Source: Amorphophallus konjac (Eukaryota > Streptophyta > Magnoliopsida > Alismatales > Araceae). Taken from it: a DNA stretch of 64,000 bases. Positions 19,803-32,239 of this stretch are shown here, in pieces; within the stretch, counting starts at the first letter, position 1, and each line of letters starts with the position of its first letter. The DNA is taken from positions 82,782,559 to 82,846,558 of the forward strand of contig CM040117.1 in NCBI GenBank assembly GCA_022559845.1, read 5' to 3'. The notes under the pieces were generated by a model that saw only the letters and a list, made by a program, of their open reading frames with translations, was not told the DNA's origin and made no database searches. Position numbers and translations under genes: made by a program.

Positions 19803-22800
19803 TGTCACGCCCCGATATTATGCAGCAGAAACAATCGGGAATGTGAACAATCGGCTAGTACACCTCAAGCGAGCAATACAATCAGAGCGCAAATCATTCA
19901 CACATAAGATGAATGGACAATCCAAAATATGTCTTCTGTTAAAAATGAGAATTAAAATTACAAATGTATTTGACTCAATTCACTAGACTAAAAAAATGGA
20001 AAATTACATAGACTCGACTTGACTTAAGACTTTACTAAGTCTTCTCTCGATCTTTAATCACTCTCGGATTCGCCACTTAAATAGCCTGAATCCGACTTGC
20101 TAGAATTTCCTGAAAAGGATTGGAAAAGTAGGGAATAAGCACACATGCCCAGTAGGTATTTTCGTATCAACATGAGGGCAATGTTTAAGTAATTAACATT
20201 TTTGCTCTAGAGTATAAGCTAAAAAGAATGCGATAAAACATGCAGATAAAACCAAAGTAACACAAGTAACATGATACGATCAAGAATAAGAACTGAGAAC
20301 ATGATTGAGCAAATATATAGCAAGAATGTACGTTTGGCCTTTCATGAACAAGAATGTACTTTTTCATAACCATAAAGGCTATGCACTAGAAAGTCATATA
20401 ATCAAGCATGTAATAATTCAATCATGAGATAGCCTCATGGGAATTCATGGATATTCATGAATTTCACTTATTTAAAAAGAAAGTACTCCCAGTGCAGTGC
20501 AACGCTAGTACCATCATATCCCATGGTTTATAGCATGTTTCTGAAAATCAGCCGAGGGGACTAGCATAGAGCCCTTGGACACAATCCGTGCCTGAATTGC
20601 ATCTTCATGTATAAATCAAGCTAGTTCCAAGAGTATAACAATAAAGTATGGCCAATAATGTAGCAAGTTCAAATAAACAATCACAATAACCAAGGTAAGA
20701 ACGTATCAAAATGAATTTATGAGTTTTCAAGGAAGATTTAATAACTAGGTTATGCCATGGAAGAAAAATCTGGCAGCATAACGACATATTCCTTAACTTT
20801 CATAATTCATTAATAACTTCTTGAACAAGGTATTAACTTCTAGATAATAAATAGACCATCTAGGAATCATAGGAAATCAACCCTTAGTTCAAACCTTGGG
20901 TTAAAGACATTGAAGACACTAGCATTCATGGACGGACCGCTTTTTAGACCTATGCGGTCTTGACTAGATCGTTTTTACAGACAGAGTTGACGCATGAAGA
21001 AAGGAAGTGTCGACGCAGTGAAATCTTCTGGAACCTTGCGGTCATGGCAGGGCTGCTTGGCGTCTTTGGCGGTCAAGTAAAGGACCGCTAAGAGACTCAT
21101 GTGGTCTAGTGGATGGCCGCTAAGATCCAGAACGTAGAAAACTCCAGTAAAGTGCTTTCTAGACAATTGGGCTTTAAGGGTACAACCCGCTCGACGTCCT
21201 AGTAGGAATCCCAAGCTCGCGGATTCTTATTAAGGCCTTGAAACAAGATCACCTAGTCCGGTGAAAGGAATACCCAACGGAGAGGATCACAAGTCCAAGA
21301 TTGTGTGCTTAAGTGCACAATATATCTAATAACATCGTACCGGAATACGTGCCATGTACTTAAGAAAATGACTCATAGATAAGAAGATCTTATAAAACAT
21401 CAACCAATAGTGAAGCAAGTTCATCACTTTAAAAATACGCATTAAATACAAGAATATATGATTTTGGCCTAAATTTATCATAAGTTTAAAATAAGTCCAA
21501 AGTGCATAAAGAACATGAAATCTACTAGGATGATTGATCAACATATCCAAGTACAAGAATACAGTATTTGAAACAGGTGTAAGACATAATTAGCTAGGCA
21601 TATCATATGATAATTAGGGCTAATATGCATTATGCTTCGGGTTAGCATAAATACAGAACTAAGGAAAATGAAAACAGTCTCGGGAGGACCGTTTGACAGG
21701 GCCTAGCGGTCTATCATAGGACCGCAAGGGGTCTCTGGCGGTCTCAGGAAGACCATTTCTTCCTGTCTACTGTAAACAGCAATAAAAACTGAAATATGGC
21801 TAATCTAGGGTAGATATATGTATGCCAACAGATAAATATGGCCCGATAAAACCATATTACAATGTGAAGATGCATGGGTTTGAGTGAAAACAAACTTGAA
21901 TCTATCCTTTTTATTATTAAGCCAAGGTTCATGCATGCTATGTTAACCCTATATGCGCAGTGATGACAAAACATTAAATACAACGTGTACAAAGCATGAA
22001 AACGCATGGAAAAAGAGGGATTTTACTCTCAAGATCATATTTAAGCCGTTCATGAGATAACCTACCTCTGGACCGAGCTCAAATCTTCGAAATTTGGGCT
22101 GGAACTTGACCCTAATTCCTGTTTGTCCTGAACTAGATCAGCAACTTCGTGGCTTTCTAACTTCTGATTCCCTTCACCTAAAACCACAAAAATTGGAGGG
22201 TAAGAAGATGGTACTAAAAGGAACAAATAGTTCTAAATAACCTCTATCTAATTACCTCATTTATGGTTTCTAATTCACTGATCAATCTGGCCCGGTCGCA
22301 CAATCTCCTGGGTTTCTTGCACCGAACCAACGTCTTTGTAAGCCTCTAACTTCCTGTAGGCTTGATCTCCTAGAACAAAAATTTGAGAGAAGTTAGACCT
22401 TACTATAATGAACGAAAACATCTAAAGAACTTACCTTACATAATGCTTCCTTACCTTAGTTCCACACGAGCCAAAAGTAAGGATCGCGTAGGTGAGACTT
22501 AAGGTCTATTTATAGGGTTAGCTAGGGTTTCAAGGATTTGAACGAACCTAGAGTCCTAATTAGGGTTTCAATTTGATCCTCAAGCATTCTAGACTCTTCT
22601 AACTAATGGATAGCATCGATCCTAGGTGATTAGGCTTGAAGAAATCAGAGCTTTTCATGCGATCAAACTGTTCGCGATCGGACTCTTTAAGGCGGTCTAG
22701 TTTGGACCGTTTTTACCCCCCTTGCGGTCTCGCGATAGACCGCAAGGCTCCATGGGCGCCGAATTTGAAATCCATTCAAACTTCTTTATTATTTATCCAT

Positions 22801-23063
22801 TGATTATCCGATAATTGGTATGTTTATCCCCTAAATTACATAAATAGCCTATTTTAAGCTTCTAGAATATGGGCCAAGTCTGGTGGACTTGGGTTTAGGC
22901 CATTTGGGCTTATTTAAAAGGGCCTGGTCCATTGACAAATATAGGGCCTTACTAATTAGATTTAATTAACCATAATTCATTTAATAGCCCATTTAGTCCA
23001 TTTAAATGCTTAAAAATTATATTTTAATCTCAAAAAATTCTTAGAAAATTCTCGGGCGTTACA
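19803..23063 (-). mobile_element. 5' LTR of the Tekay/Del-type element (3261 bp)
   Basis: On the - strand it starts TGTAACGCCCGAGAATTTTC (at 23063) and ends TCGGGGCGTGACA (at 19803), giving near-perfect inverted ends TGTAACGCCC and GGGCGTGACA. The primer site abuts the inner edge and a Tat protease frame abuts the outer edge. It is AT-rich and lacks convincing ORFs. A GGACCGCTAAG/CGGTC-like word recurs around 20935-21140 and 21680-21750. Length and ends suit Tekay/Del. Confidence 0.9.
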
Positions 23064-23548
23064 GACACCACGAAGGGTGCTGAGGATACCTCGTCCGATG
23101 ATGGCACTATACCTGATCATCACGCTGACGACCGTAAAATCTGCCAGAAACATTACATCCCTTGGCGCGGTCCTGAACGTGATCGGTAATGTGATGTGCC
23201 CCTCTGGGCAAACGGTGGTGCCGGAGAAGCCGTATAATGGTGTGTGTAATGGAGTGATTTTAGACAAATCCACACCTATAAGCACTAGACAGTCGTATGA
23301 GATAACGTCGGGGTCGCTTCCATTATCAACTAGGATTCGTCGAACAGTACATTGATTTATGGTGGCCGAGACCACCAGAGCGTTAGAGATCATCGTCTGA
23401 GAAGACGACAGGATCTTTGAGGTGCCCCCGAGTGGCGGTTTCTCGCCCGTTGGCATCATTCTGCTCTACGGTGTTGATGGCGGCCGCGTACTGCCGGTGT
23501 CTACTAGAGCTATCCCCGCTTGCAGCCGGCCCTCCGGAGATCATCATG
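23064..23548 (-). pseudogene. Tat-lineage gag end and aspartic protease fragment
   Basis: From 23548 downward one frame reads ISGGPAASGDSSSRHRQYA, the usual lead-in to Tat protease. After a frameshift near 23400 comes the protease: ALVVSATIN, RRILVDNGSDPDVISYD (DNGS active-site variant usual for Tat), LYGFSGTTVCPEGHITLP, and YSAIIGRGILSTLRGV. It stops at 23063/23064, where the Tekay LTR inserted, and at 23548/23549, where the CACTA inserted. It is therefore an older target layer. Confidence 0.8.
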
Positions 23549-23564
23549 CACTACAAGGAAAATA

Positions 23565-24520
23565 GGTTATTTCGACGTCCATATTCCACGCTAATACGTC
23601 AGAAATACGTCGAAAATTGATCTTTCGATGGATTTTCGACGTATATGCGACGGAACATGGACGTCGGCACGATTACGTCGCTAATTTCTGACGTAATGTA
23701 ATTGCGTCGCCAATTCGTCCGAAATTACCGACAAAAATATGCTGTCGGAATTATCGTCACTATTTATGTTGGTAATTAATAATAAGGAAATTAGTTAATA
23801 TTTACGACGGAACATAATTTAGTTGAAAATACGTCTAAAAGAGTCGACGTATTTCCGACTGAAACCTATTCTGTCAGAAAACTTTGGGCCAAAATATTTT
23901 CGACGACCCGAAAATTATAGACGTATTTACGACTAAAATTTTTTTTGTTGGAAATACGTCGATTCATAGGTTTCCAAATTAGTTCCGACGAAATATCTAT
24001 TTGTCAAAAATTAGTCAAAACTTTCCGACGTATTTGCGACATAAACATTATTTTGTCGGGAACCTTGGGTTAAATTAGTTCCGACGAAAGTTAATTCGGT
24101 CGGAAATACATCGTTAATTTTTGACGTATTTGAGGCGAGTAATTAATACATTGGAAACCTGTGGGTCAAATTAGTTCCGACGAAACTTTAGTTTGTCTAA
24201 ACTACATCGTAACTTTTCGACGTATTTACGACGAGCATTAATTCTTCACAAACCTGTGGATCAAATTAGTTCTGACGAACCGTTAATGGGTCGAAAATAC
24301 GTCGTTAATTTTTGACATATTGGAGATGGATAAATAATATGTCAAGAGTAATGTGGCTCAAATTAGATATGATGACCTTTAGTTTGTCAAAAATACGTTT
24401 GAACCTTTCGACATATTTACGGCGGAGAATTAATACGTCAAAAAATGAGTGGGTCAAATTAGTTCTAACGAATTGTTTGTTGTTCGAAATTCCGTCGAAA
24501 ACTTTCTCCACACATTTTTT
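23565..24520. repeat. CACTA 1 subterminal repeats
   Basis: Many direct and inverted copies of a GACGTATTT/AAATACGTC core occur, with CCGACGAAA words. From about 24069 the block AAATTAGTTCCGACGAAA repeats at roughly 97-bp spacing (24069, 24170, 24262, 24359, 24457). Such subterminal arrays bind the small CACTA protein in this superfamily. Confidence 0.8.
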
Positions 24521-24765
24521 ATATATATTTTAAAATTTTAAAAACATGTTTAAAGCTAGAATTATATACCACAATCTACACAACTCAACATAAAACACGC
24601 AATAAATAACATATACAACACACAATAGGATAAAATCCGTTGAACATTACAATAAAGAATGTCCACAACACATAACTCAATGAATAAAAAAAGGTACAGT
24701 TACATTAATTGAAATGTGTCATTTTTTCACAATATCATTAAAAAAATCAAGAGATATCCGTTGCA

Positions 24766-24819
24766 TCATCCTAATTCGTCATTCGTAGCATCTCCACCAT
24801 CACCGGCTGTCGGAAGATC
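24766..24819 (-). CDS. CACTA 1 transposon protein, last exon
   Basis: After an acceptor-like GTGATGTAG, the exon reads D-L-P-T-A-G-D-G-G-D-A-T-N-D-E and ends at TGA 24766-24768. The equivalent exon of CACTA 2 (62214-62306) starts D-P-S-A-G-S-D-R-G-D and is also acidic. That shared pattern, not length, supports the call. Confidence 0.55.
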   Translation of the reverse strand, partial: DLPTAGDGGDATNDELG

Positions 24820-24980
24820 CTACATCACAAAATATTAATAATAAATAGATTTAAATAAAAATAATTAATAATAAATATAGATAAATATCATTTTGATTTT
24901 CTAAATTCAAAAGTAGATAACACGAAGATGGTTTCTTTGACTCTCAAAGCTGAATTCTTTGAACTAAGTAGTAATGCTAT

Positions 24981-25760
24981 TGTTGTGCCCTATGGTTTTG
25001 ATGATGTCTAACACGATGAATCATATTATGATCATGGTTTTGATATCATGAATTTGATGTGTGCTTGCTATTGTCCATATGTTTGCTAATGCCTTGAACA
25101 ACATTTTCATATGAAGGCTTGAAGAGTTGTAATGTCAATGCTATGAATGTATAAACTGTTATGTCTATATGCTTGAAGAATGTCTGTTTGAAGAACTGTA
25201 ATATCTAAAGAATTCAGCGAAGCATAAGCATGGTAGTGTCACCGCAGCCCTAGAAGTAACTCCGCAGAAGAAGCCTCCAATCGCTGAAGAAACAAGCTGA
25301 TATATCACCTTAAGATAGACTTTGTACCCGCTGAAGAATAAGGGTGAAAAATATCCCTTAAGGTTGACAAATGTGCATTACAGGTGACAGATACTACCTT
25401 AAGGGTAACAAATAGATGAATTAGGTGAATAATAGGCAACAAAGGTGACAAATAATAGTGCAAAGGTGAATAATAGGCAGCGGGTGTGAAACAGCTGAAA
25501 ATCAAGAAGAGGAGTAAACTCGGATGGGCTTACAAGTCGACTTCTAACAAAAGAATTCACATAATGAAAGAAGACTTTTTAGCTATGGATTAAGGGTGAC
25601 AATGGGTGGACAAATCAGACAAGTGGCTGTATAGTTGTGTCAAATGGTTGTTCAGTGGTGTAAAGTGGCTTATGGCTATGAAATTTGAAGAATGGTCAAA
25701 CTGGTTGAAGAGAATGATTGTCCATGAGGTTCCCAGCTTCTCCATGATGATTCTGGAGAA
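24981..25760 (+). mobile_element. Sirevirus A LTR, piece 1 of 3
   Basis: It starts TGTTGTGCCCTATGG, a Sirevirus-type LTR start. It is preceded by GCTAT, a possible target duplication (compare TCTAT at 52134-52138). It contains several GGTGACAAATA words (25340-25470). The LINE interrupts it after 25760. Pieces 2 and 3 are at 38684-38993 and 51370-52114, for a total of about 1835 bp. Confidence 0.75.
25745..25760. repeat. LINE target-site duplication, left copy
   Basis: TGATGATTCTGGAGAA, identical to 38668-38683, directly outside the LINE poly(A) end. Confidence 0.9.
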
Positions 25761-25904
25761 GTTTTTTTTTTTAAGGCCAATACCTGAGTGGCAGGATGAG
25801 GAAGACCATTCTGCCCTTCAAGGAAGGGGAGGGACGCTCCACCCACAGATGCCAGATAGGGAAATTTTATATAAATGAAGTAAAAAGAGGGATAGAAAAA
25901 GATA

Positions 25905-26400
25905 CTAGGGCCTAAGAGAAGGGCACCCTATCTTATCAAGACGATAGGGCCCTTTTACAGAGTTTGTTAGCTCAGCCCAAGAAGACCAAAAACAAGGGGA
26001 GGACGAAAAGCAACCAATGCCGGCCAACATGTCCGCCACTTGGTTGGCTTCCCTAAACACGTGGGAAATGGTAACATGCATAGACTGAGCCATGGTGTCC
26101 ACATTAAACATAATAAGGTGCAGCCTCCATGGGCAAAGGAAATGCCTATTGGCAACCTGTGCTACGACAAGAGAGTCCGTCTCCACGGAGATGGTGCGGA
26201 AGCCCCTGTCAAAACAAAGTGAGAGGCCATCCTAGAGGGTGAGAGCTTCAGCTTCGAGACTGGAGGCAACCTCCGGATATGCAACCGCAAAGGCAAACAC
26301 AATCTGCCCACTAGCATCACGGAGAACACCAACACCCTCTGCTGCACCTATGCCGCTCTTGTATGCTCCGTCAACATTAAGCTTTCGCCGACCCGAGGGG
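25905..26400 (-). pseudogene. LINE RNase H domain
   Basis: Joined readings give the plant LINE RNase H order: a KLNVDGAYKSG start near 26375, GVGVLRDASGQIVFAFA, SLEAEALTL, then ETDSLVVAQVANR and HVFREANQVADMLA. Stops interrupt it between RNase H and the zinc domain and within the middle. It would remove template RNA in the RNA-DNA hybrid. Confidence 0.8.
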
Positions 26401-26408
26401 GGAGCAAA

Positions 26409-27239
26409 CTAGCGGATGAGGCGAGGAGGATGGAGCTGTGGCACCTTGATAGAGATTCCCCAAGCCTCAAGCCAATGACGCAGATCCTGGAGCAGAACTC
26501 GCCCCTTAATTTGGTGAGTGTGTGCAATGGAGCGTACATCGAGCATAACCCAGCAAGCAATGTGACGTGCATTCATGGGCTGTCCCTCAAACGGAGCAAG
26601 GTTCCGGCTGATCCAAAACTCCCATAAGGCTGCCAAAAAGATGCATCTACATAAGCTCCCAGCCATAGTGGTGAGGTGGAGACCGGCAAGGTAGTCGATG
26701 ATGGCAGATGGCACTGAGCTAGTTGTGGAAGGGCTGAAGCGCAGAAGGGGAAAGAGGGCAGCCCAAACCTCCTTGGCAATGCTACTGTGGAAACATAAGT
26801 GAAGGCAGTCCTCAACCTGCGGGGAGGGGCAGCAGCAACATTTCAAACAAATAGGGACACCACAGCCCATGACGATGGCATCCACCGGGAGGCAGTCATG
26901 TAGTAGGCTCCAAGCTAGCACGGACCACTTAAGCGGTATGAGATGGTTCCATAGAAATGCCCGGCTAGGAATGGCCTCCAGGGATAGTAAGCTGGGGACT
27001 GAAGAGGTGGAGAAGGTCACCTCCGGGTTTGGAGCCCAAACCCAAGTGTCCCGGTTGGAGGTGGATGCCACAACCTGCACCAAAATACCTAGCGGGAAGA
27101 ATGGGCGGGCAGCCGCTAAGCAATCACCCGAGCTGTCTGAAAAAGCCTGTAGGACAGAGGAATTTTTAGCTGGCATATAATTCCATACATGGGGGGGCAG
27201 GTAGGCCTTCAAAGGGGACGGCCCCGACCAGCAGTCCAA
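26409..27239 (-). pseudogene. LINE reverse transcriptase zinc-binding region
   Basis: A 276-codon open frame with the zf-RVT pattern of plant LINEs: RAFLWNHLIPLKWSVLAWSLL, then a Cys-rich segment ICLKCCCC and VEDCLHLCFHSS, then VWAALFPLL. It follows the RT thumb and precedes RNase H, as in L1-type plant elements. Confidence 0.85.
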
Positions 27240-27389
27240 CCAAAAAGAGGCCCGGCCATCATCTTTAGAAATGAGGACGCGATGGTTCGAGTGGATGAGG
27301 GTTGTGGCCTGTTGCCAAAGGACCCGGTCAGCTACGTGAGAGAGGCCAAAGGTGGCAGCCGAGAAGTGCTCTGAATGAAAATACTTTGT

Positions 27390-28196
27390 TTAAAAGAAGT
27401 TGGCCCATAGGGAGTGAGAGGTGATTGCTTCCCAAAGAAGTTTGGTCCTCATAGCGATCTGCATAGAGTGAAGGTTTAGAACACTGAGGCCGCCATAGTG
27501 AATGGGGAGGGAGAAGACGTCCCAAGATTTCCAATGCTTCTTGGGAGACCCCTCATAAGATCCCCAGAAGAAGTTTGCCAGAAGCCTGCCAAAAGCTCTG
27601 AAAATAGTTTTAGGGATGGCCGTAGAAGACAAAGTATACATGGGTAGGGCGGACATCACATGGCGAATGAGGATGAGAAGTCCACCCGTGGATAAGAACC
27701 CGGACTTCCATTCTTGTAACTTAGCCGCAGCTTTGGATAGAATATATTAGAAGTGAACTGGATTTTGATGCCCAGAATAGAGAGGAATACCCAAATAAAT
27801 GAGCGGAAGAGTGCCCTTCGTGAAGCCGATAACATCAGTAATGGATCTCCCGAGAGAAGTAGGTTCATCCTGAGGTATGAGAAAGGAGCTCTTGGCGGTG
27901 TTGATAAGTTGGCCGGAAGAGCTTTCATACCTCTTGAAAAAATCCATAAGAACCCGCAGGTCGCAAACTGAACCATTAGAGAAGATTAAGGTATCATCGG
28001 CATATAGCAAGTGGGATACCATGGGGCATCTCCTGAGTGAGAGGAAGCACCCCCCTTGGCTACGAAGAAAGAGGGCGGACAGGCCGCGGCTAAGAGCCTC
28101 CTCTGCTAGGATGAAGAGGGTGGGGGCGAGAGGGTTGCCTTGATGAAGACCCCTGGTAGACTTGAAGAACCCATGAGAAGTACCATTGAAGAGCAC
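27390..28196 (-). pseudogene. LINE reverse transcriptase, C-terminal half
   Basis: 27747-28196 holds STRGLHQGNPLAPTLF and the catalytic box LLYADDTLIF. 27390-27659 holds RHVMSALPMYTLSSTAIPK and FFWGSYEGSPKKHW. It is in register with the frame above it and separated by TGA 28203-28205 (Trp expected). Another stop is at 27747. YADD is intact. Confidence 0.9.
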
Positions 28197-28202
28197 CGAG
28201 AA

Positions 28203-29222
28203 TCAACAATTAGTGATAAGAGGTTCAATAAGTGATATAACAGAAAGATCAAACCCAAACTTTCGGAGAACCGCAAAGAGAAAATCCCATTCCATCCGAT
28301 CGTAAGCTTGGGCCATGTCGAGCTTAAACATCACATTCCTGCCTCGGCATTTATTTCCAAGATGTTGGATCATTTCCTGGGCCAAAGATATGTTCGGCAC
28401 AATGGAGCGCCCTTTGACAAAGGCACCTTGTTCCTCCGAGATCAAGAGGGGGAGCACAGGTGCCAACCGAGCACTAATAACATGGGAGATAATCTTGTAG
28501 AAAAAATTGCAAAGGCTGATCGGCAGAAATTCAGCGCAAGTCTTTGGGGTATCCACTTTAGGAATCAAAGCAATGAGAGAGGAAGTGAAGCTTCGAGGTA
28601 TAGGGTGCCCACAGAAGAAAGCTTGAACAGCCGCCACCACATATGTTCCAATAAAGCCCCAACAAGCATGGAAGAAGTGTCGGATGAACCCATCCGGCCC
28701 GGGGGCGCTATCCGGAGACATACCGAAGATAGTCTTTTTAATCTCCTTAAGGGAAGGCACAACGCAAAGCAATGCATTTTGATACTCATCCAAGACCGGT
28801 GGGATAGCAGCCAATACCTCCGGGTGGATGGCATGGGGGGAAGAACTGAAAGCCGAGGAAAAATAAGACACCATCATGCCGGCCATTGCGTCTTCCCAGT
28901 CTATAATCATATTGTCCTCTCTCCGTAGGGCCACAATACTAGCATGTCTCTGGTGGGATAAAGCATAGGCGTTAAAGAATTTTGTATTCCGGTCTCCTTC
29001 TTTCATCCATTTAATCCAAGACTTTTGCCTCCAGAACATTTCAACTTGAGTGTGGACCCGGTCCACAACCTCTTTGGCAGCCAAGAAAGACGCCAGCTGA
29101 GTAGCAGAGGGGTTATTGTCAAACGATTCTTGCACCACAGAGAAACTGTCTTTAGCGGTCAGAACATTAGCAAAGACATTTTTGAAGACTTTGGTGTTCC
29201 ACTCTTTGTAAAAACCTTTCAT
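28203..29222 (-). pseudogene. LINE reverse transcriptase, N-terminal half
   Basis: 339 codons. An L1-type region before RT (FWRQKSWIKWMKEGDRNTKFF) is followed by palm and finger motifs SDSAPGPDGF-like, SLIALIPKV, FLPISLCNFFYKIIS, EEQGAFVKGRSI and FKLDMAQAYDRMEWDFL. It ends at TGA 28203, probably a G-to-A change in a Trp codon. Upstream sequence to 29477 continues the endonuclease end (RVLFNGEWAISCPV, CSDHRPL) in broken frames. Confidence 0.9.
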
Positions 29223-29472
29223 GTGCTAAAGCTTGAGGGCAATGGCGGTCAGGGGGAAGGAGGAGCAAGGGGTAGCAGCCCATGCCACTTGAGAATCATG
29301 AAGAAATTGGGCATGAGTCACCCACATATGTTGGAAGCAGAACCTAGAGGGCCTTCACTGGGCACCAGATGGCACAGATATAAGCAAAGGCCGATGGTCA
29401 CTGCAGGCCCGGGATAGGTACTGCACCGAAATGACGGGGCAGGAGATGGCCCATTCACCATTGAAGAGAACC

Positions 29473-29477
29473 CGGTC
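29473..29477. repeat. Target-site duplication CGGTC, left
   Basis: CGGTC before TGATGTGGC at 29478 equals 38059-38063 after the element's last bases CCCCATCA. The LINE reading is restored across it (RLDR continues to RVLFNG). Confidence 0.95.
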
Positions 29478-31837
29478 TGATGTGGCACAGCCCAAAGACC
29501 ACTAAATATGATGAGATGACCCTAGGACTTAGACCCGCAAGCATACAAGCGCTCAATGATTCTCACAATGATGATTTTTTCCCACACGTCTCACACGTTC
29601 ACCCGGTGGATCCGGGAGATGATGGTGAGGGTCCGAGGCGGGACCCAATTGTCCTAATGGACTTACAATGCTATGGCTGACCCCCAATGGGCCTAGGAGA
29701 CCCAACTTTGTGGGTGGCTGGCCCGCAAGACGGGGTGTTGGGTGGCACTCACTCACGGGCCGCGGTGGGCACGATATTGCCTAAAGTGAAGTCCGAGCAC
29801 TCTCTTACCATCCGACGGGCATTCAAGGCAATACTACATTTGCAGAAATGAAGCTACAAGGGTGTGATCAGAAGCTCACCTGATCGGTGTGAAGACACCG
29901 ATCCCGTTCGGAGACGAGGGCGCGCCGGGAGGCGAGGGTATACACCCGATCGCCGCGGCGATGGAGCTTGACCTGAAAATGCGAAGAGGTACAGCACTAC
30001 ACCCCGTGCAAGGGGGGGATCTTGGGGTGGGGGTTAATGTATTACAACCAAAAATTACCTCCACGTAGGGAGGGGCCTTCAGCCGGCCAACGGGGAGGGG
30101 AATGAGCGAGATAGAGTCGACTTTCCGAGCTTCGCCGATTCTACCTAGCTTCTGTATTTCGGGACAGAGGATCGATGTCGATGCTGCCAATAATTCCACC
30201 AAGCTCAGAATCTGACGAGACTTGCTCCAAAAGCTTCCTAACTGGAGAGGGGAAAGGCTTGAATTTTTGGGTGACGTTACGATCTAGGGGCTGGATGCTC
30301 CGGTGACTTGAAGCTGGTTGCAGTTCTGGTCTCTGGCCAAACATGATCTGAAACAGCAGGTTGCAGAAGTTGCCACGACCGCTCCTGAGCTCCAAATCTG
30401 GCACCGCTGGACTCGTTGGAACTGTGGACGAGTCTACTTTGCATAAAAACAAACGGGGAAGTCTTATGATGTTGGAGATGAGCTGGGTGTCCAGAGGAGT
30501 GGACGGTGGTCGGTGCAGACTGTGAGGAGGCAGATCGGCGTGGTTGTGGTAGAAAATTGAGATCTCTGGTTGTCGGATGCCGAACGGCATTCCGCCTTCT
30601 GTTGCTGGACGCTGACAGGGGGAGGAAGATCTTTGTAGAAGACTTTGAAGGCTGGTTCCTTCAAGGTTCGTCGTGGGAGAGCCTGCTCTGTCGTTCTGGT
30701 TCCTGACCTGAGAAGCCCTGCGCAGTCGAGGGAGAATGGTTGCCGCGGACAGCTCGGAGCTCGGATGCCGACGAAAATGCCTCGCCTGGAAAGCTCTCTG
30801 GAAGACCTTTCCAGGGATGTAGTCCTTGACACCAGGAAGATCAGGGATCGGCCGAAGATGTTACGACTTTCAGGACCCAACTCTGCTGCCAACGAACTGT
30901 TGATGTAGCCGCAATCTTATGGTGTCAAATGGTGTTGGGGTGGGGTAACTTAGCAAGGGGAGGGTGGCTGTGGGCTGTGGGATATGGAGGAAGGTTGCTG
31001 GAGGGTTGAGGGGAGAAGGGGTGATGGCGAACCTGGCTGGAGCTGCTGGAGGTGGAGGTGGAGAGGTGGGTGTGCACAAGAGAGAGGGGGAGTGTGAATG
31101 GAGGGTGGGGGCGAACTTGGCTTGAGGGGGAGGGGTATGGGGCGGCCAAGGCAATGGAGGGAAGGTTCAAATTCGAAATTGGCCTTGGGAGGGGTGGGAT
31201 TTGTGTGGGGAAGTGGGGGGATTGTGTTGGGAGGTGGAAGCGTTGCTTTGGGACAAGGAGGGGGTGTAAATGAGCGGCTATGGGGAAGTGGAGGGCCTTA
31301 ATGGAGGTGGGTGAGATAGTGGAGGTGGTTGGGGGTTGGAGTAAGTGAGGGGGAAGGAGGAGAGAGAGAGGGTCGAACTCCCCTTGGGGAGAGAGAGAAT
31401 GAGAGAGAGAGTGAGAGAGAGAGAGTAAAAGAGAGAGATCTTGAGAGGTGGAATGAAGTAGTTTTCAATATTTCAACAAAAGTTGTTACAATGAGAGGGA
31501 GGGGAGGCCTATTTATAGGCTCCATACTTTCATATGACCATAATGACCCTGACAAGTTAACTAATGACCAAAGTAGTCTAAGGGAGGGGTGTCCCTGGGC
31601 CTAGCCCACTAGTTGGGCCCAATAGCTTAACAAACCAACATAATGACACATGACTTTGGTAGATAACCTACTAACCTAGGTACATGACTCAAATAATAGG
31701 AAAATTACATGGTTTAGGACTCAAATAAAATATACAAATTACATGACTAGACTCACAAACACATGATGAACATAATGGCATAAGTCGACGACGATTCGAG
31801 CCTCAAAAAAGTGGAGGGGCAAGGGATGCCCCCATCA
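29478..31837 (-). mobile_element. Element F 3' LTR
   Basis: From TGATGTGGCACAG to GATGCCCCCATCA. It contains a GA-rich microsatellite (31375-31440) and a - strand TATA box (CCTATAAATAGG, about 31508-31519). The many short open frames in both LTR copies are shadows of GC-rich sequence. Confidence 0.95.
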
Positions 31838-32239
31838 TACCCCCGGGGTGGGGAGAACTCGACCCCGTCGAGTATGGGTCCGCCTGGCGATAGTACTAGC
31901 TCTAGAATGTCGAGGTCAAGTCGCAACAGGTCCTCCCGACTCGCCCAAGTATCCTCAATCGGGCGACGGTTCTTCCACCTAACCAGGTAGCGCTGATACA
32001 CCATGTGCCTAGTAATGATACTCTGCTTATTCAGTATTGCCTCTACCTGCTCTTGTCGGTCTCTCAAGCTATGAAGTGGAGTCCCACCGGGAGTGTCTCT
32101 CTCAAGGGGGGGGTAAAGGCTCGAGCTCCTCACTGGGTTCCACCGCGGGGCCCTTGTAGGGTACCAGGTCCGCCATATTGAAAGTAGGGTGTACCCCAAA
32201 ACCCTCAGGTAGGTCTAGCTCATAAGCATTACTGCCAAG
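31753..32239 (-). pseudogene. Element F ORF tail: integrase C-terminus and chromodomain-like segment
   Basis: Past the stop of the long ORF (TGA 32240-32242) the same frame continues LGSNAYELDLPEGFG and TFNMADLVPYKGP, the conserved end of a Gypsy integrase. A C-run near 32105 shifts the frame. The next frame then reads EAILNKQSI, QRYLVRWKNRRPIEDTWAS, a chromodomain-like pattern (aromatic, W, E-x-T-W). The tail runs into the 3' LTR. Chromodomains steer integration to marked chromatin in chromoviruses. Confidence 0.7.

Larger units (their letters stand above)
23549..24980 (-). mobile_element. CACTA transposon 1, left terminal segment
   Basis: It begins CACTACAAGGAAAATAGG, the plant CACTA terminal inverted repeat, immediately inside the Tat protease fragment. 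A dense subterminal repeat zone, an AT-rich zone and the last exon of a transposon protein on - follow. The Sirevirus LTR at 24981 interrupts it, and CACTA sequence resumes at 52135. The far terminus is not in the window, so the 3-bp target duplication cannot be checked. Confidence 0.85.
25761..29477 (-). mobile_element. L1-type LINE, 3' part
   Basis: The - strand element ends in a tail seen as eleven T on + (25762-25772) next to a 16-bp target duplication. Going upstream are a short 3' UTR (25773-25900), RNase H, zinc-binding RT domain and RT. The LTR element at 29478-38058 splits it; the 5' remainder is at 38064-38667. LINE sequence totals about 4.3 kb. It starts just before the ORF2 Met, so ORF1 was lost by the usual 5' truncation. 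Confidence 0.9.

Noticed and set aside
25855..25880. TATA-like TTTTATATAAATG on + at the LINE 3' end
   Set aside because: It falls inside the LINE 3' UTR, bounded by the T-run and target duplication, and on the sense strand it is more like an AT-rich poly(A) region.
30141..30892. Several overlapping frames in the element F LTR that look like genes
   Set aside because: The same frames recur in the other LTR copy (36360-37111), lie on both strands and have no domain; they are shadows of GC-rich LTR sequence.
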